Source of the DNA: Aquabacter sp965279295
Lineage (GTDB): Bacteria > Pseudomonadota > Alphaproteobacteria > Rhizobiales > Xanthobacteraceae
Direction: 5' to 3' (one strand)
Length of the DNA: 64,000 nt
Assembly (NCBI GenBank): GCA_965279295.1
Contig: CBDIHQ010000008.1
Notes under the pieces: generated by a model
Databases searched by the model: none
Told to the model about the DNA's origin: nothing
What the model saw: only the letters and a program-made list of their open reading frames with translations
Translations under genes and position numbers: made by a program
Part shown: piece by piece, positions 51,365-60,569 of the stretch
Position numbering within the stretch: the stretch's first letter is position 1
Layout of the letters: each line of letters begins with the position of its first letter

Positions 51365-52042
51365 ATGTTTCGCATCGCCAACCTCGTTATGGTCCTGGCG
51401 CTGCTCGTGACTGCGGCCGTGGTGTATCAGGTGAAATACGCCTCCACGGCCGACGCCGAGCGCCTTGCACATTTGCGCCAGGCCATCCGCGCCGAGCGTG
51501 ATTCCATTGCCGTGATGCGCGCGGAATGGGCGCGCCGCACTTCGCCGCTCTATGTCCAGGGGCTGGTGCAGCGCCATCTCGACCTTCAGGTGCTGAGCGT
51601 GGACGCCATGTCGACCCTCGACGACCTGCCGGACCGCACGGCGCCCAAGGGTGACGGCATCGGCGGCATGATCGAGGCGCTGAGCGACGCGCCGCTCACC
51701 ACCTCGTCCATCAGCAAGCCGGAGCGGGCCACCACGTCGTCGTCTTCTTCTGCTTCGTCCTCCTCCACGTCCGCGAACAGCGGCGGCGCGGCTGTGTTGC
51801 CGGCGACATCGGCGCTTCGTCCGGCCTCGGCGCCGATTGCAGCGCCCAAGCCGCCTTCGGTGCCCACCGCTTCGCTGTCGGGGCAGCGCCCGGTTGCCGC
51901 CACCCGTGCAAGCGGGCCCGCCCTTGTCTCCGAGCCGCCCTCTATTCCCACGCCGCCGCCCGCCTCCTCCTCCCCCGTGGATGGGTTGGTGCGTGGTATC
52001 GGCAGCTTCTTCGGCCCCGTCGTCCCCTCCAGCGGGCACTGA
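51365..52042 (+). CDS. ftsL: Cell division protein FtsL
   Basis: The 225-residue protein has a single N-terminal membrane helix (about 4-22, NLVMVLALLVTAAVVYQVKY), then a coiled-coil with DAERLAHLRQAIRAERDS and WARRTSPLYVQGLV typical of FtsL. A long Ser/Ala/Pro-rich disordered tail follows (about 105-225). It is a bitopic divisome protein that pairs with FtsB and FtsI. It starts 6 bp after rsmH. The tail roughly doubles the length of a standard FtsL, but such tails occur in alphaproteobacteria. Confidence 0.9.
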   Translation: MFRIANLVMVLALLVTAAVVYQVKYASTADAERLAHLRQAIRAERDSIAVMRAEWARRTSPLYVQGLVQRHLDLQVLSVDAMSTLDDLPDRTAPKGDGIGGMIEALSDAPLTTSSISKPERATTSSSSSASSSSTSANSGGAAVLPATSALRPASAPIAAPKPPSVPTASLSGQRPVAATRASGPALVSEPPSIPTPPPASSSPVDGLVRGIGSFFGPVVPSSGH

Positions 52043-52053
52043 GGAGCAAGATC

Positions 52054-54042
52054 ATGAACCTGCCCTCCTTCAGGAACCTGCGCGCTTTCAGGCTCCCCGC
52101 CGTTTCGCTTCCCGCCGTTTCGCTTCCGGCGATCCCGGTTCCCGGCCCGGTGCGGACCTTCTTCCGCTTCCTGGGCCGGCTGATCGGCCGCGCGCTGATG
52201 ACTGTCGTGATGACCGTGGTCGAGCTGTATCTCGGCCTCACCCACAGGGTCGCGCGGATCATCTACGGCGTCATCATGGGCTGCATCCGCTTCGCCGTCG
52301 GTCTGGTGCGCTTCAGCTTCAACTTCGCGCGCGGCACCGTGCGCGCCCTGTTCGGTCTCGACCGGCAGGATATGGAAACTGTCACCCGCGCCCGGCTGAA
52401 GCTGATCGTGGTGGCCTTCTGCCTGGTGTTCGTGGCGGTGGCCGGCCGGCTGACCATCCTGGCGATCTTCTCCGATCCCGACGGCGCACGCGGCGGTGGT
52501 TCGGATGCGGTAGCCTCCGCGCGGCCGGACATCATCGACCGCAACGGCGATACCCTTGCCATCGATGTGAAGTCGCCCTCGCTGTTCGCCGAGCCCAAGC
52601 GGCTGATTGATCCCGACGAGGCTCTGGAGGGCCTGCTCAAGGTGCTTCCCGACCTCGATGTAGCGGAAGCCCGCGCGCGGCTGAATTCCGGCAAGGGATT
52701 TGCCTGGCTGAAGCGCGAAATCACTCCGGCGCAGCAGCGGGCGATTTACCGCCTCGGCCTGCCGGGCATCGGCTTCGTGCGTGAGAACAAACGGGTCTAT
52801 CCGGACGGGCCGACGATTTCCCACGTTCTGGGCGGCGTGAACGTCGACAACCAGGGCATCTCGGGCATCGAGAAATATATCGATGGCTCGGGTCTCGCCG
52901 AACTTCACCTCGCGGGCTTCGCCACCGACCGGCAGCAGGAGCCGCTGCAGCTCTCCATGGACGTGCGGGTGCAGAATGCGGTGCGCGATGAACTGATCCG
53001 CGCCAAGGACAAGTTCAAGGCCAAGGCGGCCATGGGTATCGTCACCGACGTGCGCACCGGCGAAATCATCTCCATGGTGTCGCTGCCCGATTTCGACCCG
53101 AATGTCGGCGGCAATCCCAAGGATGACGCCTACCTCAACCGCCTCACCACCGGCGTGTTCGAGATGGGCTCCACCTTCAAGTCGCTGTCGTTCGCCATGG
53201 CACTTGATTCCGGCAAGATCGGCCTCAACAATTCGTTCGATGCTCGTGGCGCGCTCTCGTTCGGCCGCTTTGCCATCCACGATTTTCACGCCGAGAACCG
53301 GGTTCTGACGGTGCCGGAAATCTTCCTGGTTTCGTCGAACGTGGGCACCGCCAAGATGGTGCTCAGCCTGGGCGTGGAAGCCCACAAGGCATTCCTCAAG
53401 AAAATGGGCCAGATGGACCGGCTGCGCACCGAACTGCCGGAAAGCGCCGAACCCATCGTGCCCAAGCGTTGGGGCGAGCTGAACTCCGCCACCATCGCTT
53501 TCGGCCACGGCATCGCGGTGGCACCGCTACAGGCGGTGATGGCAGTGAACTCGATGGTCAACGGCGGCTATCTCATCCCCCCGACCTTCCTAAAGCGGTC
53601 GCAGGCGGATGCCGAGAAGGTCGCTGTGCGGGTCTTGAAGCCCGATACCTCCGACAAGATGCGCTACCTGCTGCGCCTCAACGTGGAGAAGGGCTCGGGC
53701 AAGAAGGCGGACGTGGTCGGCTACATGGTGGGTGCCAAAACCGGGACCGCCGAAAAGGTCGTCGGCGGACGCTATTCCAAGACCAAGCTCCTGACCTCGT
53801 TCACCGCCATCTTCCCGATGGATAAGCCGCAATATCTGGTTCTCGTGATGCTGGACGAGCCGCAGCCGCTGCCGGAGACCTATGGCTATGCCACCTCGGG
53901 CTGGAACGCGGCGCCGACCGCCGGAAAGATCGTCGAGCGCATTGCTCCCATGCTGGGCGTCATGCCGCGCCAGAACCTGCCGACGGCTGACCAGATGCTG
54001 CGCGGCTATGCGGCGCCCCAGAAGGTCGCCGAGCGGCAGTGA
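52054..54042 (+). CDS. ftsI: Division peptidoglycan transpeptidase FtsI (PBP3) with extended N-terminus
   Basis: The 662-residue class B penicillin-binding protein has SxxK in GSTFKS (near 370), SxN in SSNVG (near 428) and KTGT in GAKTGTAEK (near 568). The transmembrane anchor is LKLIVVAFCLVFVAVAG, at about 113-130. In front of it are ~110 residues, much longer than usual. They open with a short tandem repeat (PAVSLPAVSLPAIPVPG, from a 15-nt DNA repeat) and a hydrophobic, Arg-rich region (VMTVVELYLGLTHRVARIIY and VGLVRFSFNFARGTVRALFG) that looks membrane-associated. It cross-links septal peptidoglycan. It starts 11 bp after ftsL. Confidence 0.94.
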   Translation: MNLPSFRNLRAFRLPAVSLPAVSLPAIPVPGPVRTFFRFLGRLIGRALMTVVMTVVELYLGLTHRVARIIYGVIMGCIRFAVGLVRFSFNFARGTVRALFGLDRQDMETVTRARLKLIVVAFCLVFVAVAGRLTILAIFSDPDGARGGGSDAVASARPDIIDRNGDTLAIDVKSPSLFAEPKRLIDPDEALEGLLKVLPDLDVAEARARLNSGKGFAWLKREITPAQQRAIYRLGLPGIGFVRENKRVYPDGPTISHVLGGVNVDNQGISGIEKYIDGSGLAELHLAGFATDRQQEPLQLSMDVRVQNAVRDELIRAKDKFKAKAAMGIVTDVRTGEIISMVSLPDFDPNVGGNPKDDAYLNRLTTGVFEMGSTFKSLSFAMALDSGKIGLNNSFDARGALSFGRFAIHDFHAENRVLTVPEIFLVSSNVGTAKMVLSLGVEAHKAFLKKMGQMDRLRTELPESAEPIVPKRWGELNSATIAFGHGIAVAPLQAVMAVNSMVNGGYLIPPTFLKRSQADAEKVAVRVLKPDTSDKMRYLLRLNVEKGSGKKADVVGYMVGAKTGTAEKVVGGRYSKTKLLTSFTAIFPMDKPQYLVLVMLDEPQPLPETYGYATSGWNAAPTAGKIVERIAPMLGVMPRQNLPTADQMLRGYAAPQKVAERQ

Positions 54043-54200
54043 TCGCGCGGGGTTGAGCGAGAGGCAGTGAGTTTCATCCCTTCCCCTCAGGGGCAGGGCG
54101 GGGTGGGGGGCACGGTTTCCGCCGGGGGCGCTCCGGAGAGGCCATGCCCCCGCCTCAGCCGTCCCGCCCGGCAGAAGGCATACAGTGAGATGCAGGTGCG

Positions 54201-55649
54201 ATGACGCAAAGACCCATCGGCGATCTTCTGGACGGCCACGCCCGCCTGATGGCGGGGAGTGCGGCCACGCTGGTTTCGGGGATCACCGCCGACAGTCGCA
54301 AGGTGACGCCGGGCACGCTGTTCGTCGCCATTCCCGGCACCAAAGCGGACGGCGCGCACTTTATTCACCAGGCTGTGGCGCAGGGCGCGGCCGCCGTGCT
54401 GATGGAGCCCGCCGGCGAGATGCCCGGCATCGCTGTTCCCATTGCCTATTCGCTGAACGTGCGGCGCTCGCTGGCGCTGGCGGCATCGCGCCTGTTCGCG
54501 CGCCAGCCGGCCACCATCGCCGCCGTGACGGGGACAGCGGGAAAGACCTCCGTCGCCTTCTTTCTGCGCCACATGTTCGCTCAACTCGGTCATCGCGCGG
54601 CCTATCTCGGCACGCTGGGCCTGATCGCCCCTGATGGCGCCACCTACGGCGGACTCACCTCACCCGACCCGGTGGACCTGCACCAGACCCTGGACCGCCT
54701 GGCGGGAGAGGGCGTGACCCACATGGCGCTTGAAGCCTCCTCCCACGGGCTCGACCAGTTTCGCCTGGATGGGGTGCGCCTTTCGGCCGGCGGATTCACC
54801 AATCTCGGCCGAGACCACCTGGATTATCACCCGAGCGTCCAGGACTATTTCCGCGCCAAGCTGCGCCTGTTCACCGAGCTGCTGCCGGACGGGGCGCCCG
54901 CGGTCGCGCTTCTGGATGCGCCTTATGGTGCCGCGAGCCTCGCCTATGCCCGCACCCGGGGCCTGCCGGTGCTGGCGATCGGCAAGGGCGGGGACATCGA
55001 CATCGCAGGCATTGCCGCCGAAGGGGTCGGCCAGCGGGTGCGGCTCGCCGGCGGGCGGGAGATCCTGGTGCCGCTCATGGGCCGCTTCCAGGCCGACAAT
55101 GCTTTGGTCGCCGCCGGCCTGGCGATCGCCTGCGGCGTCGGCGCGGCCGTGGCGTTCGGTGCCATGGGCCGCCTGCCGGGCGTGCCGGGCCGCATGGAGC
55201 GGGTCGGTTCGGACCCCGACCGCCTGGTGTTCGTGGATTATGCCCACAAGCCCGAAGCCCTCGCGGCAGTATTGGACACATTGCGCCCGGCGGTGCCGGG
55301 GCGGGTCATCGCCCTGTTCGGGTGCGGCGGCGACCGGGATTCGGGAAAACGCCCGCTGATGGGCGCAATCGCGGCCGAACGTGCCGATATCGTCATCGTC
55401 ACCGACGATAATCCCCGCAGCGAAACGCCGGCCGCGATCCGCGCGCAAATCCTCGCGGCGGCGCCCGGCGCGCTGGAAATCAGCGATCGGGCCAAGGCAA
55501 TCGACGCGGCGGTAAGGATGCTTCAACCTGGGGATGCGCTTGTGGTCGCCGGCAAGGGTCACGAAACCGGCCAAATCCTGGGCGACCGCATTCTTCCCTT
55601 CTCGGATTCGGCGGCGGTCCTCGCGGCTCTGGGGGAGAAAGGTTCATGA
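54201..55649 (+). CDS. murE: UDP-MurNAc-tripeptide synthetase MurE
   Basis: The 482-residue Mur ligase adds meso-diaminopimelate to UDP-MurNAc-L-Ala-D-Glu. The ATP loop is GTAGKTSVAFFL near 113. HLDYH, a DYAHKPEAL motif and the DAP-selecting DDNPRSE are present. The first two residues of the P-loop deviate slightly from the usual GTNGKT. It lies 158 bp after ftsI and its stop overlaps murF as ATGA. Some species use Lys; DNPR indicates DAP here. Confidence 0.94.
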   Translation: MTQRPIGDLLDGHARLMAGSAATLVSGITADSRKVTPGTLFVAIPGTKADGAHFIHQAVAQGAAAVLMEPAGEMPGIAVPIAYSLNVRRSLALAASRLFARQPATIAAVTGTAGKTSVAFFLRHMFAQLGHRAAYLGTLGLIAPDGATYGGLTSPDPVDLHQTLDRLAGEGVTHMALEASSHGLDQFRLDGVRLSAGGFTNLGRDHLDYHPSVQDYFRAKLRLFTELLPDGAPAVALLDAPYGAASLAYARTRGLPVLAIGKGGDIDIAGIAAEGVGQRVRLAGGREILVPLMGRFQADNALVAAGLAIACGVGAAVAFGAMGRLPGVPGRMERVGSDPDRLVFVDYAHKPEALAAVLDTLRPAVPGRVIALFGCGGDRDSGKRPLMGAIAAERADIVIVTDDNPRSETPAAIRAQILAAAPGALEISDRAKAIDAAVRMLQPGDALVVAGKGHETGQILGDRILPFSDSAAVLAALGEKGS

Positions 55650-57085
55650 TGACGCTGGCGGACAGCCCCCTTTACGGCATTGATGAACTGGCGAACGCGG
55701 TTTACGGCGAGGTGCGCGGCATCCCGGCGCCGATCACCGGCATCTCCATCGACACCCGCACGCTTCAGCCCGGCGATATCTTCTTCGCCATCTCCGGCGA
55801 CAACAGCGACGGCCACGCCTATGTCGGGCGCGCGCTGGAGAATGGGGCCTCCCTGGCTGTGGTTACACGGGAAAAGGCCAATGTCTTTGAATCCGGCACG
55901 CCGCTGCTGGTGGTCGATGATGTGCTCGCCGCCATGGTCGCGACCGGGCTCGCGGCCCGCGCCCGCTCGTCGGCGCGAATCGCCGCCGTGACTGGATCGG
56001 TCGGCAAGACCACCACCAAGGAGGCCTTGCGCCTTGCCCTTTCGGCGGATGGACGCACCCACGCTTCCGCCGCCTCCTACAACAACCATTGGGGCGTGCC
56101 GCTGTCGCTTGCCCGCCTGCCGCGCAAGGCGCGCTTTGGCGTGTTCGAGATCGGCATGAACCACCCCGGCGAGATCACGCCCCTGGTGCGCATGGTGCGC
56201 CCACATGTGGCGGTGGTGACTACGGTGGAGCCGGTGCATATCGCGCAATTCTCCGACATCGAGGAGATCGCCGACGCCAAGGCGGAGATTTTCGACGGGC
56301 TGGAGCCGGGCGGAAGCGCGGTGCTCAATATCGACAATCCCCAGTTCGCCCGTCTCGCTGCGGCCGCCGCCGCGCGCGGTGCAGACGTGGTGACGTTCGG
56401 TGCCGATGCCGCCGCCGATTGCCGGTTGATCGAGATGAGCCTCAAGCCCCATTGCACCACCATGGTGGCCGATGTGCTCGGCACGCGGGTGACGCTGAAG
56501 GTGGGCATGCCCGGTCGGCATATCGTCCAGAATGTGCTTGCGGTTCTAGCCACCGCAAAGCTTCTGGGTGCGGACCTGGCGCTTGCGGGACTGGCGCTCG
56601 CCGGGCTGCGGCCCCCGCCGGGGCGCGGTGTGCCGGTGCCGCTGGCGCTCGCTGGCGGGACGGCGATGCTGCTGGACGAAAGCTATAACGCCAACCCGGC
56701 CTCGATGCGGGCCGCCCTCGATGTGTTGAGCCGCACCCCGGTGGGGCCACGCGGGCGCCGCATCGCGGTTCTCGGCGACATGCTGGAATTGGGGGCGGAC
56801 GGCCCCCGGCATCACGCAGACCTTGCCGAACCGATCGCCGCGTGCGGCATCGACCTGGTGTTCTGCTGTGGGCCGCTGATGCACGAACTCTGGCGCGCCT
56901 TGCCAGCGGACCGTCGGGGAGGCTATGCGCCGGCATCCGACACGCTCGTTCCGATCCTCGGGGCGGCGTTGAGGGCGGGCGACACGCTCATGGTCAAGGG
57001 CTCCAACGGCTCCCGGATGGGGCCGCTGGTGAAGGCGCTGGCCGACCGTTTCCGCGCGACCGAAGAGGCTGCGCTCGAAGGATAG
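55646..57085 (+). CDS. murF: UDP-MurNAc-tripeptide--D-Ala-D-Ala ligase MurF
   Basis: The 479-residue Mur ligase adds D-Ala-D-Ala. It shows the N-terminal SIDTRTLQPGDIFFAI block, the ATP loop VTGSVGKTTTKEAL near 112, YNNHWGVPLSLAR, FEIGMNHPGEI, and the late DESYNANPASMRAALD and LGDMLELG segments. It starts at the ATG overlapping the murE stop (ATGATG, of which the first is used for translational coupling). Confidence 0.95.
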   Translation: MMTLADSPLYGIDELANAVYGEVRGIPAPITGISIDTRTLQPGDIFFAISGDNSDGHAYVGRALENGASLAVVTREKANVFESGTPLLVVDDVLAAMVATGLAARARSSARIAAVTGSVGKTTTKEALRLALSADGRTHASAASYNNHWGVPLSLARLPRKARFGVFEIGMNHPGEITPLVRMVRPHVAVVTTVEPVHIAQFSDIEEIADAKAEIFDGLEPGGSAVLNIDNPQFARLAAAAAARGADVVTFGADAAADCRLIEMSLKPHCTTMVADVLGTRVTLKVGMPGRHIVQNVLAVLATAKLLGADLALAGLALAGLRPPPGRGVPVPLALAGGTAMLLDESYNANPASMRAALDVLSRTPVGPRGRRIAVLGDMLELGADGPRHHADLAEPIAACGIDLVFCCGPLMHELWRALPADRRGGYAPASDTLVPILGAALRAGDTLMVKGSNGSRMGPLVKALADRFRATEEAALEG

Positions 57086-57089
57086 TCAG

Positions 57090-58172
57090 ATGCTTCAGTG
57101 GCTTTCGCAGCTCAACGATATCTTCCCGGGCCTCAACGTCTTCCGCTACATCACCTTCCGCACCGGCGGGGCGATCGTCACGGCGCTGCTGTTCGTGTTC
57201 CTGTTCGGCCCTGCGATCATTTCGGTTTTGCGGGTGAAGCAGGGCAAGGGCCAGCCGATCCGCAGCGACGGGCCGCAGTCGCATCTCCTGAAGAAGGGCA
57301 CGCCCACAATGGGCGGGCTGATGATCCTCTCCGGGCTCATCGTCGCCACGCTGCTGTGGGCGAACCTGAGCAACCCCTATGTCTGGATCGTCCTGTTCGT
57401 GACGCTGGGTTTCGGGCTGATCGGTTTCTATGACGATTATCTCAAGGTCACGAAGCAGACCCATGCCGGGGTCTCCGGCAAGACGCGGCTGGCAGCGGAA
57501 TTCCTGATCGCCGGCCTGGCGGTCATCGCCTTCATCCATGTGGGCCGCATCGGACTGTCCTCCTCCGTGGCGTTCCCGTTCTTCAAGGACCTGCTGCTGG
57601 ATCTCGGCTGGTTCTTCGTGCTGTTCGGCGCCTTTGTCATCGTCGCCGCCGGCAACGCGGTGAACCTCACCGACGGGCTGGATGGGCTCGCCATCGTACC
57701 GGTGATGATCGCGGCGGGGTCGTTCGGCGTCGTCACCTATCTCGCCGGCAACGTGGTGTTCGCGGACTATCTGCAAATCCATTACGTGGCCGGCGCGGGC
57801 GAACTCGCGGTGCTGTGCGGCGCGATCATCGGCGCTGGGCTGGGCTTTCTGTGGTTCAACGCGCCCCCGGCGCAGATATTCATGGGCGACACCGGGTCGC
57901 TGGCGCTGGGCGGGCTGCTCGGCTCCATCTCGGTCGCGATCAAGCATGAGATGGTGCTGGCGGTGATCGGCGGCCTGTTCGTGCTGGAAGCGGTCTCGGT
58001 GATCGTCCAGGTCATCTCGTTCCGCCTGACCGGCAAGCGGGTGTTCAAGATGGCGCCTATCCATCATCATTTCGAGCAGCTCGGCTGGACCGAAAGCCAG
58101 GTGGTGATCCGGTTCTGGATCGTCTCGGTGGTCCTCGCCCTGCTCGGTCTCGCCACGCTCAAGCTGCGGTGA
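57090..58172 (+). CDS. mraY: Phospho-MurNAc-pentapeptide transferase MraY
   Basis: The 360-residue polytopic enzyme moves phospho-MurNAc-pentapeptide onto undecaprenyl phosphate to make lipid I. Catalytic Asp residues lie in GFYDDYLKV and NLTDGLDGLAI. FMGDTGSLALGG and the conserved PIHHHFEQLGW are present, with ten membrane helices expected. It starts 4 bp after murF. The next gene in most dcw clusters is murD; here unrelated genes follow. Confidence 0.95.
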   Translation: MLQWLSQLNDIFPGLNVFRYITFRTGGAIVTALLFVFLFGPAIISVLRVKQGKGQPIRSDGPQSHLLKKGTPTMGGLMILSGLIVATLLWANLSNPYVWIVLFVTLGFGLIGFYDDYLKVTKQTHAGVSGKTRLAAEFLIAGLAVIAFIHVGRIGLSSSVAFPFFKDLLLDLGWFFVLFGAFVIVAAGNAVNLTDGLDGLAIVPVMIAAGSFGVVTYLAGNVVFADYLQIHYVAGAGELAVLCGAIIGAGLGFLWFNAPPAQIFMGDTGSLALGGLLGSISVAIKHEMVLAVIGGLFVLEAVSVIVQVISFRLTGKRVFKMAPIHHHFEQLGWTESQVVIRFWIVSVVLALLGLATLKLR

Positions 58173-58197
58173 GCGGGCACCCCTGACCGGAGCCGGC

Positions 58198-59115
58198 ATG
58201 GCGAACGACGCGCGAACCTCGACCCTGCCGGATGCCGCCGCGCTTGCGCGGGAACGCTCAATGCTGATGGGCGCGATCTCCGACATGGCGATGGGCGCGG
58301 TCTTCCTGATCGTGTCGGTGTGGTCCAATTCGCTGATGATGCTGGCCGAGTCGGCCCGCGCGATGCTGCTCCTGGCGCTGGAAATTGTTCTGCTGGTGCT
58401 GTTGCGACGTATCCAGCGCGGGCGCACCCATGATTTCGACTATGGCGCGGGCAAGCTGGAGCAGTTCGCCAATGCCGGTATCGGCACCGCCATGGGCATC
58501 GCTGGTCTCTCGGTGGCGATCGCCGCCGCCTATCGCTGGTGGCATCCGCCGGAGCAGCACGGTCTCGCCATGATCTTCGCCGTCGTAATGTGCGCTGCCA
58601 ACCTCGTGCAGAACGGGTTGGTGTTCCGCGCGCTGTGGCGCGTGGGGCGGGACGGGCGTTCCCTGATCCTGACCGGACAGGTGCGCACGCGGCTTGCCAA
58701 GCTGGTCTCCTCGGGGATCGTCCTGCTGGCGTTGACGGTGAATGTCTTGGCCGGCAGCGGGCTCGTTGGCCGGGTCGCCGAAGCTGCGGGCGCGGGCTTC
58801 GTTGCCTTCGTGATGCTTCAGCTTGCGGTTTCCATGTGGCGCCATGCACTCCCCTCCCTGCTGGACCGAACCCTGGAGGAGGGCCAGCAGCTTCTGATCA
58901 ACCGGGTTCTGGTGAACCATTTCGATGATTACGATGAACTGCATGCGGTGCGCTCAAGGCTTTCGGGCAACACGGCGTTCGTCGAGATCGAGCTTGGTTT
59001 TCAGGGCGCGCGGAGCCTTGCGGAGGTGCAGGTGGCCGTCGACCGGGTGAGGGCCGAGATCGAGCGGCTGATCCCGGGCGCGGGCGTCACCGTGACGCCG
59101 GTGGCTGTGGGATAG
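58198..59115 (+). CDS. Cation diffusion facilitator (CDF) family protein, metal site degenerate
   Basis: The 305-residue protein has the CDF topology of six membrane helices and a C-terminal cytoplasmic domain (about 215-305), including the conserved DYGAGKLEQFANA between helices 2 and 3. The transport-site motifs normally HxxxD in helices 2 and 5 are replaced: SNSLMMLAESARAMLLL and LILTGQVRTRLAKLVSS carry no Asp or His where they are expected. It probably cannot coordinate Zn or Fe in the classical way. It starts 26 bp after mraY on the same strand and may be co-transcribed with the cell-wall operon. Role unknown. Confidence 0.85.
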   Translation: MANDARTSTLPDAAALARERSMLMGAISDMAMGAVFLIVSVWSNSLMMLAESARAMLLLALEIVLLVLLRRIQRGRTHDFDYGAGKLEQFANAGIGTAMGIAGLSVAIAAAYRWWHPPEQHGLAMIFAVVMCAANLVQNGLVFRALWRVGRDGRSLILTGQVRTRLAKLVSSGIVLLALTVNVLAGSGLVGRVAEAAGAGFVAFVMLQLAVSMWRHALPSLLDRTLEEGQQLLINRVLVNHFDDYDELHAVRSRLSGNTAFVEIELGFQGARSLAEVQVAVDRVRAEIERLIPGAGVTVTPVAVG

Positions 59116-59159
59116 GCTGCGGCATGAAGGCGATGCCCTAAAAAGGAAGGCGACGCCCC

Positions 59160-59200
59160 AAAACGCGAAAAGCCCCGCGTCCCTGGGGGACACGGGGCTT
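59160..59200 (-). terminator. Intrinsic terminator (minus strand), downstream of cspA
   Basis: On the minus strand a 13-bp stem with one mismatch (AAGCCCCG and GTCCC against GGGAC and CGGGGCTT) is followed by TTTT and another GTTTT. It could also weakly stop the convergent CDF transcript, but no T-run exists on the plus strand. Confidence 0.75.
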
Positions 59201-59431
59201 GAAGGCAGAGGCGCCACCGTGATGGCGTCTCGGTCTTGCTAAACCATCTTCCTGTCGAAACGTTCTCCGCTTGCTCCTGACCGCCAGTACATCCGTGGTC
59301 GATCGAATTGCAGCGAAGAAATCCGTCCAGCGAAGCGGCAATTTTTTACAAGGTCTTGAGAGCAGATGATCGAGCGGGAACGCCAGATCAGAAACACTCT
59401 CTCACTCTAAATCGCCGCCCTGCCGTTAAAG
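59201..59431. other. Non-coding stretch between CDF gene and cspA
   Basis: I find no gene here. It is the 3' region of cspA, ending in the terminator just upstream of it. A minus-strand open frame (59138-59341) is rejected: it has no homology and covers the terminator. Confidence 0.5.
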
Positions 59432-59641
59432 TCAGGAAATGACGGTCAGATTCGATGCGGACATCTTGCCGCGCTGGTCAGCAACCAGCTCAAAACCAAC
59501 CTTCTGGCCTTCGCGAAGACCCTGAAGACCGGCGCGCTCTACAGCGCTGATATGCACGAAAGCATCACTGCCACCGCTATCCGGAGCGATGAAGCCGTAA
59601 CCCTTTTCGGCGTTAAACCACTTTACGGTTCCCGTAGTCAT
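59432..59641 (-). CDS. cspA: Cold shock protein, CspA family
   Basis: The 69-residue single-domain cold shock protein has the nucleic-acid-binding motifs KGYGFI (RNP1) and DAFVHI (RNP2) after the standard MTTGTVKWFNAEKG. It binds single-stranded RNA and DNA as a chaperone. ATG 59641 is chosen over an upstream Met. The ~260-bp region upstream (59642-59903) is AT-richer, has a TGCATTTTTT run, and probably contains the long untranslated leader usual for cold-shock genes. It is in the middle of the dcw cluster, opposite strand. Confidence 0.94.
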   Translation of the reverse strand: MTTGTVKWFNAEKGYGFIAPDSGGSDAFVHISAVERAGLQGLREGQKVGFELVADQRGKMSASNLTVIS

Positions 59642-59903
59642 GGGAAACCCTTTCAACAACGTAGGTAGTGCTCGCCCACGGAGACCGCAGGCCGTCGAAT
59701 TTGCATTTTTTCGGGTATGATATCGTCAGCAGCGCACTGAGTTTCCAGCGCAAGCCAAGTCGTCTGACCGTCTATCGACTAACGAGAAGATGGAGCATCA
59801 AAAGCGAAAAGTCAATTTTTATTCGTTTTTATCTCGCACACGCTCTGAAAGCTCAATCAAGGACAAGGGTTTGGACGTCAAAACACCCTCGCCTGCGTGC
59901 CGG

Positions 59904-60116
59904 TCACTCGCCAGGAACAGCCGCTTCCAGGGCCTCGATCTGGCTCTCCGTCGCCACGCGCTCGAACGGCTCGTCGGCGGATCGCAGGCGGTAACGGAAC
60001 TCGCCCTGCTCGGCCGGAAGCACGCCCACCACCTCAAACGACGGCGCGGCGGAGCGGTAGGTCAGGGGGCGATTGAGCGCGACCCTGGCGCCGACGGAAA
60101 ATTTGCGGATGCTCAT
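59904..60116 (-). CDS. Small conserved hypothetical protein (70 aa)
   Basis: The product MSIRKFSVGARVALNRPL runs into SFEVVGVLPAEQGEFRYRLR and ends in EPFERVATESQIEALE. This matches a small family seen in Rhizobiales where a beta-rich domain ends in a YRIKSExxPxERVVxES-type block. I recall the family but not a function. The frame extends 59 codons upstream into non-conserved sequence; ATG 60116 is used. Located upstream of cspA, same strand, 262 bp away. Confidence 0.7.
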   Translation of the reverse strand: MSIRKFSVGARVALNRPLTYRSAAPSFEVVGVLPAEQGEFRYRLRSADEPFERVATESQIEALEAAVPGE

Positions 60117-60569
60117 GATCTTGATTGGTCCTTCCGTGTCTCGAACGGTGCCGCGTCGCCGATCAGCTTTGCGCCAGATGATGCCCGAGACGTGAAGTAA
60201 GGGAGGCTCGACATTAGGGCGCCCGGCAATGCAGGCGGGAGCAGCCAAGCTCTCAGTCCCGGCGCCTGTTATCTTCAGCCGAGAATGTCGCAATGATGCG
60301 CCTTTCAGGCTAAGCTGACCAGGAAAATCTATCCGATCCCATGCCGCTCGACGTTTGATAGGTCCGCAGGCACATCTTTCGTATCCGAAATGGGGCGATC
60401 GGATTTTGGAACTGTTTCGGCCGAAATGGTGTTACTACTTAGGCGTTGCAGTAATGAATATCATCCGCTCCCTCTGTTTATGACAGGGGTTGCGCGCAAG
60501 ACGTTTGGCGGTGATGCGCCGCCGCCACCCGCCTGCCTCGGCAAGCCCCGCACCCACACTGGAAAAGAC
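60117..60569. promoter_or_regulatory. 453-bp non-coding region with a candidate EcfG-type promoter
   Basis: No gene is seen. A GGAAC (60408-60412) and TGTT (60430-60433) pair with 17-nt spacing resembles the alphaproteobacterial general-stress sigma factor site (GGAAC-N16/17-CGTT, with one mismatch). It points towards the small plus-strand gene at 60570. The region also holds a TTTCGGCCGAAA palindrome at 60415-60426 inside that spacer. Weak evidence. Confidence 0.3.

Noticed and set aside
51586..53508. 640-aa minus-strand open frame antisense to ftsL/ftsI
   Set aside because: ftsI shows all three penicillin-binding motifs on the other strand; the antisense frame has none.
59138..59341. 67-aa minus-strand open frame after cspA
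   Set aside because: It overlaps the terminator hairpin and has no resemblance to a known protein.
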